Under the pieces are notes generated by a model that was not told the origin of the DNA, did not search any database, and saw nothing but the letters and a program-made list of their open reading frames with translations. Both the position numbers and the translations under genes were made by a program. Below are positions 8,886 to 17,729 of a stretch of DNA of 22,127 nucleotides, piece after piece. Origin of the DNA: Hondaea fermentalgiana (taxonomy: Eukaryota; Sar; Bigyra; Thraustochytrida; Thraustochytriidae); the NCBI GenBank assembly GCA_014084085.1, contig NPFB01000032.1:54654-76780 (forward strand), given 5' to 3'. Position 1 is the first letter of the stretch; every line of letters begins with the position of its first letter.

Positions 8886-10976
8886 ATGGACCCGGTTGAG
8901 CTGGAACACGTGATTGGATTCTCCGGGGAGCATAGCAAGGTGCTCTGTGGACACCCGAAGAATGCAGACCTGTGCCTTATGGGGTAAGTCTAATAGATGG
9001 CATGATGTCTTGCGTCTGTGATCACGTGGATGAACTCTAACAACGGGAAGGATGGACGGTGAATTGCCACACGAAAACAATGACGATGACGACGATGACA
9101 AACGACAATGACAAACGAAACTAGGATGGGATGCAATGTTGTCATTCAGGATCTACGCGATGACCACAACCAGCGATTTCTGCAAGGACACGACGAGACG
9201 GTCTCGGTGGTGGCTGTTTCTGCAAAGGGAACGCTAGCTGCGTCGGGCCAGGAGGGTTCACGACGAATGGCAATTCCGGAGGCGCAAGTGATTGTGTGGG
9301 ACCTCGCCCAGCAAGTGGACGTGTATAGACTCAAGGGCATTCGCCAGACGGCAGTTTGCCTCGCCTTTTCTGGAGATGAGGTCTTCCTCGCCGGATCGGG
9401 GCGCGATGGCACCCTGTATGTGTGGGACATGCAAACTGGCGAGATTATTGCCAGCTTGGGCTTGGGCAGCGGCTTGGTGCCCACTGCTCTTGAATGGGGC
9501 CCGGCACGTCGTGTCGAAGGCTCGCGAAGGCCCGAATATGTTTTGTATGCTACAGTGGGGCCTCAGGTGCTTTCCTTTCAGCTCCGCTACTCTGTTGGCA
9601 ACATGCAATACGAAGTCTCGAAGCTGCCCTTTCGGCTCCCTGCTGGTCTGATTCGCGAGTACCTTGACGTTTGTCAGTCTCCATGCGGAGAGACTTTGCT
9701 GCTGTGTACAAGCGTAGGCGACGTTAGTGTCTATCAGTTGGACTCGCAGGTATATCGTGCTAGTTTTCCAGTGTGCAGTGGCGGTGCTCGAAGTATGTGC
9801 GCCGCGGGCGTCTATGTGTTTGTGGGCGGTGGCGATGGTACAATCAAGCGACTTACGGGACGCGGTGCGGAGTGGCGACTCGATGCCGAGATGAGCGTCT
9901 TTGGCAGCGTCACGAATCTGTCTGCGAGCGGAAGCGAGCGCGTCCTGGTTGGTACCAGCGAGGGTCGTTGCTACGAGCTCGACGTTGCGACGCTGAAAGT
10001 GCTTCGCGAATTCCAAAGTGAGACGGCAAGCGTTGTGGCGGTCGCCTTTAAAGCGTCGTGCTCGATTCGCTTTGCGACGTTGAATGCAGCGGGCATGGTT
10101 CGCGTTTGGGATCTGTCGGATTACTCTGTGGTGACGCAAGCGCAGCCGAGACACCGGGATGTGGGCACGTGCCTTGCTTTTGACGATGTTGCGAGCGAGG
10201 TGATTGTAGGTTTTGCTTCTGGTGCTGTTCGAGCATGGCGCGAAGTCAAGTCGGATGCTGCGCCTCTTTCGTGGGAGATTGCCACAGCACACCGTGACGG
10301 CGTGTCGTCGGTGTGCGCAACGCAGCTGTATTATGCGACGGGTGGCTTGCGAGGCGGCGTCCGTCTGTGGGCACGATCGTCACGTGCGCAGCTCTTTGAG
10401 TTTTCGGACCATGTGGGGCGCGCGGTCACGAGCGTGCTTCCAGACTGCCGCGCTGCGCACTTGCTTCACTCGTGCGGTGAGGATCGAAGCATTTTCACAT
10501 ACGACCTCAAGAAGGAGCGGCGCATGGTCCAGCATCAAATTCCGCAGCAGGGCGGCGTTCCAAGCTCGATGACGCAGCGTCTCGACAGCGAGAATGAGCT
10601 CATTACCGCGAGTTCGGACGGGCGCATTTGCACGTGGGATTTTGATTTGGACCAGCTTGTTTCAGAGGTTTCCGTCCATGGTTCCAAGGCGCTAGGTTTC
10701 ACGGCGGTGCGCGTGTCTCCTGGGGACGGAGCCTTTTTGGCTGCAGCTGCAACGGACGGTCGTGTTCGCGTGTGGGCTCTCTCTTCTGGACGACTTTTGG
10801 CGACGTCTGCGGGCAACACGGTGCGAGGGATTCAGGACTTGGCGTGGAGCCCTGACCAGAAGCAACTTGTGGCAGTGGCTTCGGACAAGTGTATTGCGGT
10901 CTGGAATGTGTATCTCGACGATGATGCTGGCGACGAGGAGGCTAAGGCAGCAGGAAGGTCAATGGGCCATAAATGA
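8886..10976 (+). CDS. CFAP52/WDR16-like ciliary WD40-repeat protein (two exons)
   Basis: Coding exons 8886-8983 and 9125-10976 join across a 141-bp intron in phase 2 and give 649 residues, close to CFAP52 (about 620). The ATG at 8886 (A at -3, G at +4) follows an in-frame TAG at 8871. Exon 1 encodes HVIGFSGEHSKVLCGHPK, matching the start of CFAP52 family members, and runs on into MGCNVVIQ and FLQGHDETVSVVAVS. WD-type strand ends recur throughout (VIVWDL, LYVWDM, VRVWDL, VRLWAR, ICTWDF, VRVWAL, IAVWNV), as expected for two seven-bladed propellers. In the family, CFAP52/FAP52 is a microtubule inner protein near the inner junction of ciliary doublets. The N-terminal third matches best. The C-terminal third (for example CGEDRSIFTYDLKKERRM) is more divergent, so a related protist WD40 family is possible. 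Translation starting at 9108 would lose the conserved start. Confidence 0.85.
8984..9124 (+). other. Intron 1 of the WD40 gene
   Basis: The donor is GGG|GTAAGT and the acceptor ACTAG|G. CTCTAAC at 9035-9041 is a branch-point candidate, though about 84 nt from the acceptor. There is no polypyrimidine tract; the 3' end is A-rich with GACGATGA and GACAA repeats. Retention would put TAA directly after Met32-Gly33. Confidence 0.8.
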
Positions 10977-11150
10977 GTTTGACTTTTTTCCTTTTTTTCC
11001 CTCCTTTCTTGTTCAACGTGTTGTAGTGGTGAGAACAGGCAGAGCACGCGTTTATATAAAACAAACATTGTTTCGTAAACCGCGCTTCCTTTGGATCTTG
11101 ATCCAGCCAGGCTTGTTTGAGAGAAAAGGTGATTTTGAAGCTCAAAGTTG
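10977..11150. other. 3' flank of the WD40 gene
   Basis: T-rich sequence follows the stop codon, then TTTATATAAAAC at 11050-11061. That could be part of a 3' UTR or a TATA-like element for something downstream. No coding frame of note. Confidence 0.5.
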
Positions 11151-11151
11151 A

Positions 11152-11545
11152 TGATCTGAAAAACCGCGTCGACTTTGTGTGTGTATAAAATGCAAGGTGT
11201 ACTCTCAGTCAAAGCAAGAAGATCTTGAGAAGAAGTCTGATGGCGGAAAAGAGTAAATCTTGAACGACAAATGGAAGGATGTCAAATCTGAACAACCGCG
11301 TCGACTTTGTGCATGTATAAAATGCAAGGTATACATGCTCTCAGTCAAAGCAAGAAGATCTTGAGAAGAAGTCTGATGGCCAAAAAGAGTATATTCAGAA
11401 CAACGAATGGAAAGATGTCAAATCTGAACAACCGCGTCGACTTTGTGTATGTACAAAATGCAAGGTTACATACTCACAGTCAAAGTAAGAAAACTTCGAG
11501 AAGAAGTCTGATGGCCAAAAAGAATAAATGTTGAACAATGGTACA
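11152..11545 (+). repeat. Three tandem copies of a 132-136 bp repeat
   Basis: The word CCGCGTCGACTTTGTG begins at 11164, 11296 and 11432. Each copy continues with TGTATAAAATGCAAGG (TACAAAAT in copy 3), CAGTCAAAG, GAGAAGAAGTCTGATGG and an AATGGAAAGATGTC end. Copies are roughly 85-90% identical by eye, with small indels after GCAAGG. In the frame that is open in copy 3 (75 codons), copies 1 and 2 have TAA, so the unit is not a conserved coding repeat. It lies 3' of the WD40 gene and could be its 3' UTR or an independent non-coding element. Confidence 0.9.
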
Positions 11546-11553
11546 GGTAGTAC

Positions 11554-11674
11554 TGACAAAAGGAAGGCAATGTTGCTTTCGCGAAGAGAATTGTCAGCAA
11601 AGAGAATAAATCTTGATATACTCACAATGGTAGTTAGTAGGGGTCGGGAACGATAATGACAAAAGGAAGGCAAT
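11554..11674 (+). repeat. 18-bp direct repeat, 103 bp apart
   Basis: TGACAAAAGGAAGGCAAT occurs at 11554-11571 and again at 11657-11674. It lies next to the larger tandem array and may be a decayed, different unit. Confidence 0.8.
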
Positions 11675-11861
11675 ACGTGAACATTTGATCTCTCGCGTCT
11701 GCATTTTTCTTTTTGGACGACAGACGGACAGACGGACAGAGAAACATGCAGCGTGCACGAATCTCCGTGCGCGAATGAAATGCATGTCTTGTCTCGGGAA
11801 AAGAGTTCTGTCGCCATTTGAGCGAGCAAACGAGAAAGTTCGGAAGGTTGGTTGCATGGGT

Positions 11862-12293
11862 TCAGGCAGTCGTAGAGGATACAGTGACAGCGGTCTCTCC
11901 GTTGACTCGCACAAAGGGGAGTTCCGCCATGGTTGTGAGGCGCTCTCGGTGGAAACCAGCGCCGGCGCGCATGCGATTTGCGAGGGTGGCATTGCCGTCC
12001 TGCGGGTTGCTGCTGCGCGCGGTCGACGTCCTCGCGGCCGAGGCGGTCATGAGCGCGGCTTCAGGCACGGCGCCTCGCGGTGAGGGCGAGAGGACGGGGC
12101 GCGGGGACCACCGCAGGCGCACCCTTGGCGTGGGCGTCGAGCTCTCTGCGCTCGACTCTTCCGTCGCGGCCTGCGTGTCCACGGTCAGCCGCACATTTCT
12201 GCGCGGGGGCGGCGCCACGCTCGCCGATGCCACCTGCAACGTCGCCGCGCTCACGTTCGCGCCGCTCGCCGCGTCGAGCTGGTTGCCCTGCAT
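11862..12293 (-). CDS. Possible hypothetical protein or terminal exon, minus strand
   Basis: From an ATG at 12293 the frame encodes 143 residues to a TGA at 11862-11864. The frame has no stop back to about 12806, so more upstream exon sequence is possible. Codons show an RNY bias and high GC3 (GTG GAC ACG, GCG AGC GTG), and the composition is more protein-like than neighbouring frames. It ends in AELPFVRVNGETAVTVSS. The upstream part is Glu/Lys/Gln-rich (E8 run near 12390-12413), so the product would be mostly disordered. No domain is recognised. A frame on the opposite strand (11818-12525) is also open, so composition alone could explain it. Confidence 0.28.
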   Translation of the reverse strand: MQGNQLDAASGANVSAATLQVASASVAPPPRRNVRLTVDTQAATEESSAESSTPTPRVRLRWSPRPVLSPSPRGAVPEAALMTASAARTSTARSSNPQDGNATLANRMRAGAGFHRERLTTMAELPFVRVNGETAVTVSSTTA

Positions 12294-12385
12294 GGCTGCC
12301 TTCGATCTCGCTTCCCGCTCCGCCTTTGCAGGTCTGCTCGCTCGCTTCTTGAGGCCTGGCGCTGCTTGCTGCTGCCGGGGCGCTT

Positions 12386-12420
12386 CTTCTTCTTCTTCCT
12401 CCTCCTCTTGCTTTTCCTCC
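12386..12420. repeat. (CTT)n/(CCT)n trinucleotide tract
   Basis: Six CTT-type triplets pass into CCT/CTC triplets. It reads as a Glu run on the minus strand, within the open frame described above. Confidence 0.85.
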
Positions 12421-13088
12421 TTCCCCACGCTCTGCAGCTGCGTGCGCTTCCGGGTTGACGCCTTGCGCAAGGCGTCGCGCGTCAAGTCGGTGTGCTCGGC
12501 GCTCTGCAGTGACGTGACACTGTGAGTGCGCTGTGACCTTCTTTGTTTCTTCCTTCCTTTCCTTCCTTTCTCTCTTCCTTTCCGTGCTGCTTCCTTCTCC
12601 CTGCTCTCCAGGATCGATCCTCGTGCGACCCGCCGCGACTTCTGCGGAGCGGCCGCGTGGCTCGCGCTCGGCTCGCGCGCGGGGCGGAGCGGCCGCGCGA
12701 GAGCGTCGGCACGGACGTCCGCGGGCGGCTCGGAGCCTGCCTGCCTGCCTCGGCGCGGGCTCGGAGCTCGCGCGGGGCTCGGCCTTGGGCCCTCGAGGCT
12801 CGCGCGCTAGGAAGGCGGGAAGCGGGCGGGGCTCGCCAAGCCGGGGCTCGCGCGCGAACTCAGCGGGCGGCAAGCGCTCGCTCGGGCCGCGACGACGCGC
12901 GTCGAGACTCGTCTGCGGCGGCGCGCTGTCGCTCGCTGGCGGGCGGCTCCTCGCGGGCTCGTGCTTGCACCGCGCGCGTTCGGGGTTTGGGCTTTGCCGT
13001 GCGGCGTCGGTCGCGTTTCTGTCCGAGAGTGGCGCGATGCTTGATGCCTGATGCCGGCCGCCTGTGAACGGGGGGGAGCGAGCGGGCG

Positions 13089-13109
13089 AGGGAGGGAGGG
13101 AGGGAGGGA
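13089..13109. repeat. (GGGA)n microsatellite
   Basis: Five tandem GGGA units, with AGGC repeats following at 13113-13131. Confidence 0.85.
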
Positions 13110-13307
13110 CCCAGGCAGGCACGCAGGCAGGCTCGCGCAAACCAGCACGCCTCCGCACTCCAGCAGTCTCCGCGCTCTCCGTCCGCGCGAGCGTGCCAGC
13201 GGCAGCGCGTGCGCTTCGACGGGCGGGTGCGCGGGGCGCTTTCCTCTCCTTGTGGCTTGTTCTCTCTCTCCTTCTCGGCGAGGCGAAGCGGGTCTGCCGG
13301 CCTCCTT

Positions 13308-13356
13308 TTCCTTCCTTCCTTCCTTCCTTCCTTCCTGCCTTCCTTCCTTCCTCCCT
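13308..13356. repeat. (CTTC)n microsatellite, about 49 bp
   Basis: About eleven TTCC units with one TGCC interruption. It reads as a Lys/Glu/Gly/Arg repeat on the minus strand. Confidence 0.92.
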
Positions 13357-13599
13357 TCTTCCTTGCCTGCCACCCTTCTTGCTTTCTTGCCTCACTCCTC
13401 CGTCCCCTCACTCGTCTCCACAGTACCGGCGGGCCGCCGCCCCCCTTTGGCGGGGCAGTGGCCTCCGCCCGTCGCCCCCCCTCTTGCGGGGGGGCGGTGC
13501 CGACCTGCGGGACTTCGCAGCGGCTTCGTGAGGGGTCGCCCAGAGAGGCCGTGGGGGGCGCGCGGGAAGCAACAAGAAAGCCGCAGACGGACGCGCCCG

Positions 13600-13640
13600 G
13601 GTAAGGCAAGGCATGGCAAGGTAAGGCAAGGCAAGGCAAG
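13600..13640. repeat. (GGCAA)n pentanucleotide repeat
   Basis: Eight imperfect GGCAA/GGTAA/GGCAT units. Confidence 0.85.
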
Positions 13641-13740
13641 CTAGCTCGGCGCTTCGGTGCCTGGATGGGGAGGGAAGGCGAGAGGCAGAGGCAGGATGGC
13701 ATGCGGAGGCGGAGAGAAAGTCGCTTCTTTTCTTTCTTTT

Positions 13741-13778
13741 TTGCTCGCTTGCTCGCTTGCTTTCTTGCTTGCTTGCTC
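13741..13778. repeat. (GCTT/GCTC)n repeat
   Basis: About nine tetranucleotide units alternate between GCTC, GCTT and TCTT. Confidence 0.85.
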
Positions 13779-14275
13779 AAGAGCGGTGGCTGGCGGCTTT
13801 GCGGCGGCAAAGTTACCTGGTGAGTTGGTCGGTGGATTTCTCCTTACCTTCCTCCTTTTTCCTTTCTATCTTCCGGTCGCGATCGATCGACCGATTGATC
13901 GCCTTGCCTGGCCGCTTTCCCCTCAGACACCACGCAGCCTCGCCGCAGACAAGCGCACGCAGACCTAGCTCTTGGCAGCTGCGCCACTGGCCCTGCCGGC
14001 CGCCAGCACGCACAGGGAGACAGACCTCGCAGTCAGGCAGGCAAACAGGCCGTCAGTCAGCCAGTCAGTCGGTCACGCGGCCGCCAGCCCGACGCGGCGC
14101 CGCCCGGACGCACGCCCGCCAGCCTCGCTCAGCCTTGCTTCGCCGGACGCGCATCGTGTCAGTCGATCGACGCGTGCAGTGGCAGATCAGCCAGATTCAG
14201 GCCGCCGGACAAGCAAACGCGTAGCGCGCGTTCTTTCTTTCCTCCTTTCTTTCGGGCACGCTCGCATTGCTCGCG

Positions 14276-14433
14276 ATGGCAGCTGCCTCGGTGGCGGCTG
14301 CAGACGGACGTCCCCAAGCTCTCGCTCCCGACGCGAGCGCCTCTGCCGCACCGCTGCTCCTGTTCCTGATCCGCGGTACGGCGATCGTCGATGGATCGAA
14401 GATTAACTATACATTTGACCCCAAAAAACCCGG
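14276..14433 (+). CDS. Possible first coding exon of an unidentified gene
   Basis: An ATG at 14276 (G at -3, G at +4) opens a frame of Ala-rich leader then APLLLFLIRGTAIVDGSKIN and YTFDPKKPGG. Codons from about 14340 to 14415 have a strong RNY pattern (ATC GTC GAT GGA, AAG ATT AAC TAT ACA), unlike the repeats around them. After about 14433 the frame degenerates into Arg/Gly/Pro monotony. If it is real, an intron must start nearby, but no consensus GTRAGT is placed well. The protein is not recognised. It could be chance. Confidence 0.22.
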
Positions 14434-14825
14434 AGGGCGGGCTGGCTTGCAGTCAGCTCCCCGACCGCGCTTCCCCTGTCCGCGGACGCGAGTGGACGTG
14501 GACTGGCGGCCGTGCCGCGGGCAGTGCTCGCTCGGTGGTGTGGACAGGTGGAGGGATGGGCGGCTCGACCGAGGGGGGGGTGAGCTCGCTCGGCCTGGCC
14601 TGCCCGGCGGCGCTGCATGATGGAGGCGTGCGGCGCGGAGGCTCTAGCACGGCCGCGGAGAACGCGCGTGCGGGAGGGCGGCGTAAGCAGGACCGGCGCG
14701 CGAGGTCCCCTACGCTCCCCCCAGGGGCGAATTGTCGAGGCGCCTGCCGCTGTGGAGAACTGTGGACGTACGTTTGGCGCCAACAAAATCGCCTCCGATC
14801 ACTTGCGCACAGACGCACGCTCACA

Positions 14826-14847
14826 CGCTCGCTCGCTCGCTCGCTCG
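14826..14847. repeat. (GCTC)n microsatellite
   Basis: Five tandem GCTC units. The same motif is at 17887-17903 and 21753-21768. Confidence 0.85.
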
Positions 14848-15005
14848 CACGAACCGCACACGCGCGACGCGACCTCCGGCGGCGCCTGAGAAGCGCGGCT
14901 GCGGCCGTCGGCTGCTGCGGGCTGCGCGGCCAGTCCATTCGGCCCCAACGGACGCCGCGCCGGCGTCAACGGACGCCGATCGGCCTCGGCGGCACCGCGC
15001 TGGCG

Positions 15006-15034
15006 CGAGTGAGCGAGCGAGCGAGCGAGCGAGT
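15006..15034. repeat. (GAGC)n microsatellite
   Basis: About seven GAGC/GAGT units, the complementary orientation of the GCTC tract 180 bp upstream. Confidence 0.85.
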
Positions 15035-15649
15035 GCGTGCGCTCCGCCTCACAGTCCTTCGCCATGTGCCGCGCGTTTGGCATCGGGGCAGCACCGCACG
15101 GCTCGGCCTCGTCGCTGTCGGTTCGTGTCTCGAACTGTGGCCGCTGTTTCCCCGCGCTGTGTACCTGCGCTCCGCGGCACTGCGGGGCGCGAGCACAATT
15201 TCCGAAGCTAGAAAGCTGCCGCGCTGCCGCGTCTTCCGCCACTGCGTGCGGACGAGGGCGCCTCGCTCGGGCCGGCGCTTCCCGCTTGCCTTCTCCCTTT
15301 CGCCCGGCCTTGCCTTGCCCCGACTTTCCCCGCCGTGACTTGCCTTGCCTTGCCTCGGCCGTCCGCCTTGCCAGCCTCGGAATCGGCGCGCCTCGCGTGA
15401 AAGCGCCCTGCAGCCCGCTGCCGCTTGAGCCCTGCGAGACCGCGCTGCCTCGTCGGGGCGCGGGCGCTTGATCCCTGTCCCCACGGAAAGGCTCCGGTGG
15501 GTTCTAGGGCAAAGCGGAGGCCCCTCGGGACTTCCCGGGTGCTGGCTAGTCGCCGTCGCCGGCCTCCGGACGTGCCCTTGCGTGCAGCCGGCCTCTGCAG
15601 CGCCGCCGCGCCGCTTCGCTTCGCCGCTGCGCTGCGCCGCGCTGATGCG

Positions 15650-15680
15650 CTGATGCGCTGTGCTGTGCTGTGCTGTGCGC
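15650..15680. repeat. (GCTGT)n pentanucleotide repeat
   Basis: Four GCTGT units with related GCGCT words on each side (15615-15700). Confidence 0.8.
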
Positions 15681-16252
15681 GCTCTGCGCTGCGCTGCTGG
15701 TTGCGGCTGGAGGAATGACACGAAAGACCGCGCGATCGATCATGCTCGCACGCACTCGTCTCGAGCCCGGCCTCGCCTTGCCTGGCCTTCGCAGCGCTGC
15801 GCCTGCCTGCAGCGCCCTCCCCCCCTCCTCCCGCGCTGCTCTGCGCTGCCGCCGGGCTCAGACAGGGCCCGTCTGCCGCCGCCGGGCTTACTTACACTCG
15901 GCCTGCCTGCGCCGATGGACCGCCTGCGCTGCGTGACGCGAGGCCGCGGCGGGGGAGGGCCCCGGCCGGCCTCGGGAAGAGGAGGGGAGGCGCCTCCGGC
16001 GCAGAGCAGCCCGGCAGCTGCTGCAGCGCTCGCTACCGCTGCGTCGAGGGAGGAAGGTAGGCCGCGGCGCGTCGCGATCCCGTGCTTGGGACGCAGGAAG
16101 CAGCGCAGAGGAATGCAGCGGGGGCTGTTGTTTCTTTTCCTTTCCACTGTGACATGCTGACCTGCGCGGCTTGCGGGCACGCACCTTCGTTTTGGTTTTT
16201 TGGGCAGGCAAGACAGCCAGGCAGGGAGCCAGGCAGCAGCCAGGCGGCGGAC

Positions 16253-16286
16253 GCGAAGCGGCGGCAGCCCGCGAAGCGGCGGCAGC
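16253..16286. repeat. 16-bp direct duplication
   Basis: GCGAAGCGGCGGCAGC at 16253-16268 is repeated exactly at 16271-16286 after two bases. Confidence 0.85.
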
Positions 16287-16353
16287 TATCGAGCCGGCCG
16301 GCCCGGGCGCCACGTGATAACTTGACAGTGAGTGAGTGAGTGGGTTCTTGCCG

Positions 16354-16393
16354 CTCGCGTCACTCGCGTCACTCGCGTCACTCGCGTCACTCG
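16354..16393. repeat. 9-bp tandem repeat (CTCGCGTCA)4
   Basis: Four exact CTCGCGTCA units followed by a partial CTCGTCGCTCG. It is translated as a Ser-Arg-His or Val-Thr-Arg repeat in two frames. Confidence 0.9.
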
Positions 16394-17562
16394 TCGCTCG
16401 CTTTCCTCCTTTCATTCTTATTTTCATCCTTTCGTTGCACGTTCTCCGCAGCTTCAGCAGCAGCAGCCAGACTCCAGCAACTGCAAGCAGCAGCAGTGGC
16501 AGCATCTTTGGCAGCTAGGCAGGCGCCCGAAGATCCATCCGCCTCCGTCCGCCTGCCAAGTTGCTTGCCTCGCGTCGCCTTCTTGCTGGAAAAAGGGAAC
16601 GAAAAGCCCGCGGCGGGGAGGCCCAGGCCCGGGCTCAGCGCAGGCCCGGAGCCGTCCGCCGGCAGGACACGATCGATCGGCCGCAAGCGAGCGAGCCAGC
16701 GAGCGAGCGAGCGTCCACCACGCGGGCTCCCGGGCTCTGTCTGCGTGGCTCGCGAGCGCGAGCGCGCAGCTGCAGCAGACTGCAGAAGCGGGCACGCAGA
16801 AAGGCAGGGCAGGGCAGGGAGCCTCGCGCGTCGCAGGCACGGGGCTGCGGTGCGGGGCGACTGTGGGTCTAGCAACAGCGCGGCGTGGGGCCCAGGAATC
16901 CGCCCCAAAGTCCGCTGCGGAGGGCATTCCAGAGGCAGTACGTGAGTAGTCCCTGGCCCGCTCTCTCCCGGTTCCGGGCCTGCGTGACGTCCGTGCCACC
17001 GCCACTGTTGGCAGCTGCGTATCGTGATCGGCGGTCGAACGTGTGCGTCACGCAGGCGGCAAAGTAGGAGTCGAGCGGCAGCAGCAGCTGCAGCAGCCAG
17101 ATAGATCGTAGAGCGACAAGAAGACGGTCGTTTCAAGTTGGATGGTGATGTAAATTGGTTGGCGACGCGCACAGGGGGCAGGCGAGAGGGAAGACCGGGA
17201 ATGGCAAGACGCGGGAAGCTGCGTATCAGGCAGGGAGGCAAGAAAGGAAGCTGCTGCTGCACCTGGCAGGATAGGCATTGAAAGATTCACGGTTGTGTGG
17301 ATGTTTGTCCTCGTGTGCGTCTGTGTGTGTGTTGCGTGAGTGGCGCGGACTGCATTGCATACCGTCCAGCGAAAAGAGGCCAGCCTTGAGCGCCGAGTGA
17401 CTAGACTGACTTGAGGGGAAGAGCAATGCGGGGCTGAACGTCAGCCGCCCAGCCATGCTTGTCGAACCGTGCTGGCGAAGTCGATCAACGACTGTCGGCC
17501 AATGATTTTAATCTTTCGCTCATCGATCGGTGGCGGGCGTGAGCGGCGCGCGTGAAGACGAG

Positions 17563-17602
17563 GAAGAATCGATCGACCGATCGACCGATCGATCGATCAA
17601 TC
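17563..17602. repeat. (GATC/GACC)n repeat
   Basis: Nine tetranucleotides of the form ATCG with single-base variants (GACC, CAAT). Shorter relatives are at 13881-13898 and 19915-19926. Confidence 0.85.
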
Positions 17603-17729
17603 GCGCGTACGTGAGAGAGATTACGCTCTCGCTTTCTCTCTCTCTCTTGATCTGTGTCCCCTCGTCCTCAGAAGATCGTGAGTCGACTGTCTAATCGTCT
17701 CTCTCTATACATGCCTGACAAAAATTCAG

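Larger units (their letters stand above)
12540..14260. other. GC-rich low-complexity region, no defensible gene
   Basis: Polypyrimidine (CTTC), GGGA, AGGC, GCTT and GGCAAG repeats fill this stretch. Minus-strand frames over 12061-13395 and 12860-13810 and plus-strand frames over 12533-13644 are open at the same time. They translate to Arg/Ala/Glu/Gly or Pro/Ser/Leu monotony and are composition artefacts as far as I can tell. Good splice-donor words occur on the plus strand (GTAAGG at 13598 and 13621, GTGAGT at 13820) but no flanking exons can be defended. Confidence 0.55.
14434..17729. other. GC-rich low-complexity region, no defensible gene
   Basis: GCTC, GAGC, GCTGT and CTGC-type repeats dominate. 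Frames of 150-320 codons are open on both strands (plus 14391-15338, minus 14966-15721, minus 16387-17262) with Arg/Ala/Ser-rich translations. One short plus-strand patch near 14728-14810, preceded by a CCCCCCAG acceptor-like word, reads ENCGRTFGANKIASDHLRT. It resembles a lone zinc-finger half but lacks its partner cysteines. Nothing here can be called a gene. Confidence 0.5.

Noticed and set aside
9258..10292. 344-codon minus-strand frame inside the WD40 gene
   Set aside because: It is an antisense shadow of a recognisable WD40 coding frame.
11140..11240. C/D-box snoRNA (TTGATGA ... CTGA) in the tandem array
   Set aside because: The box-C-like word occurs only before copy 1, is not kept in copies 2 and 3, and no terminal stem brings the boxes together.
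11307..11534. 75-codon plus-strand frame in the tandem repeats
   Set aside because: In the frame open in copy 3, the other two copies carry TAA stops, so the repeat unit is not coding.
12061..13395. 444-codon minus-strand frame
   Set aside because: It runs antisense to several equally open frames and reads as Arg/Glu/Gly/Lys and Pro/Ala/Arg repeats derived from the CTTC and GGGA tracts.
14728..14810. Zinc-finger-like peptide ENCGRTFGANKIASDHLRT
   Set aside because: It lacks the first and last metal ligands of a C2HC finger, and the other two frames are also open. Kept only as a remark.
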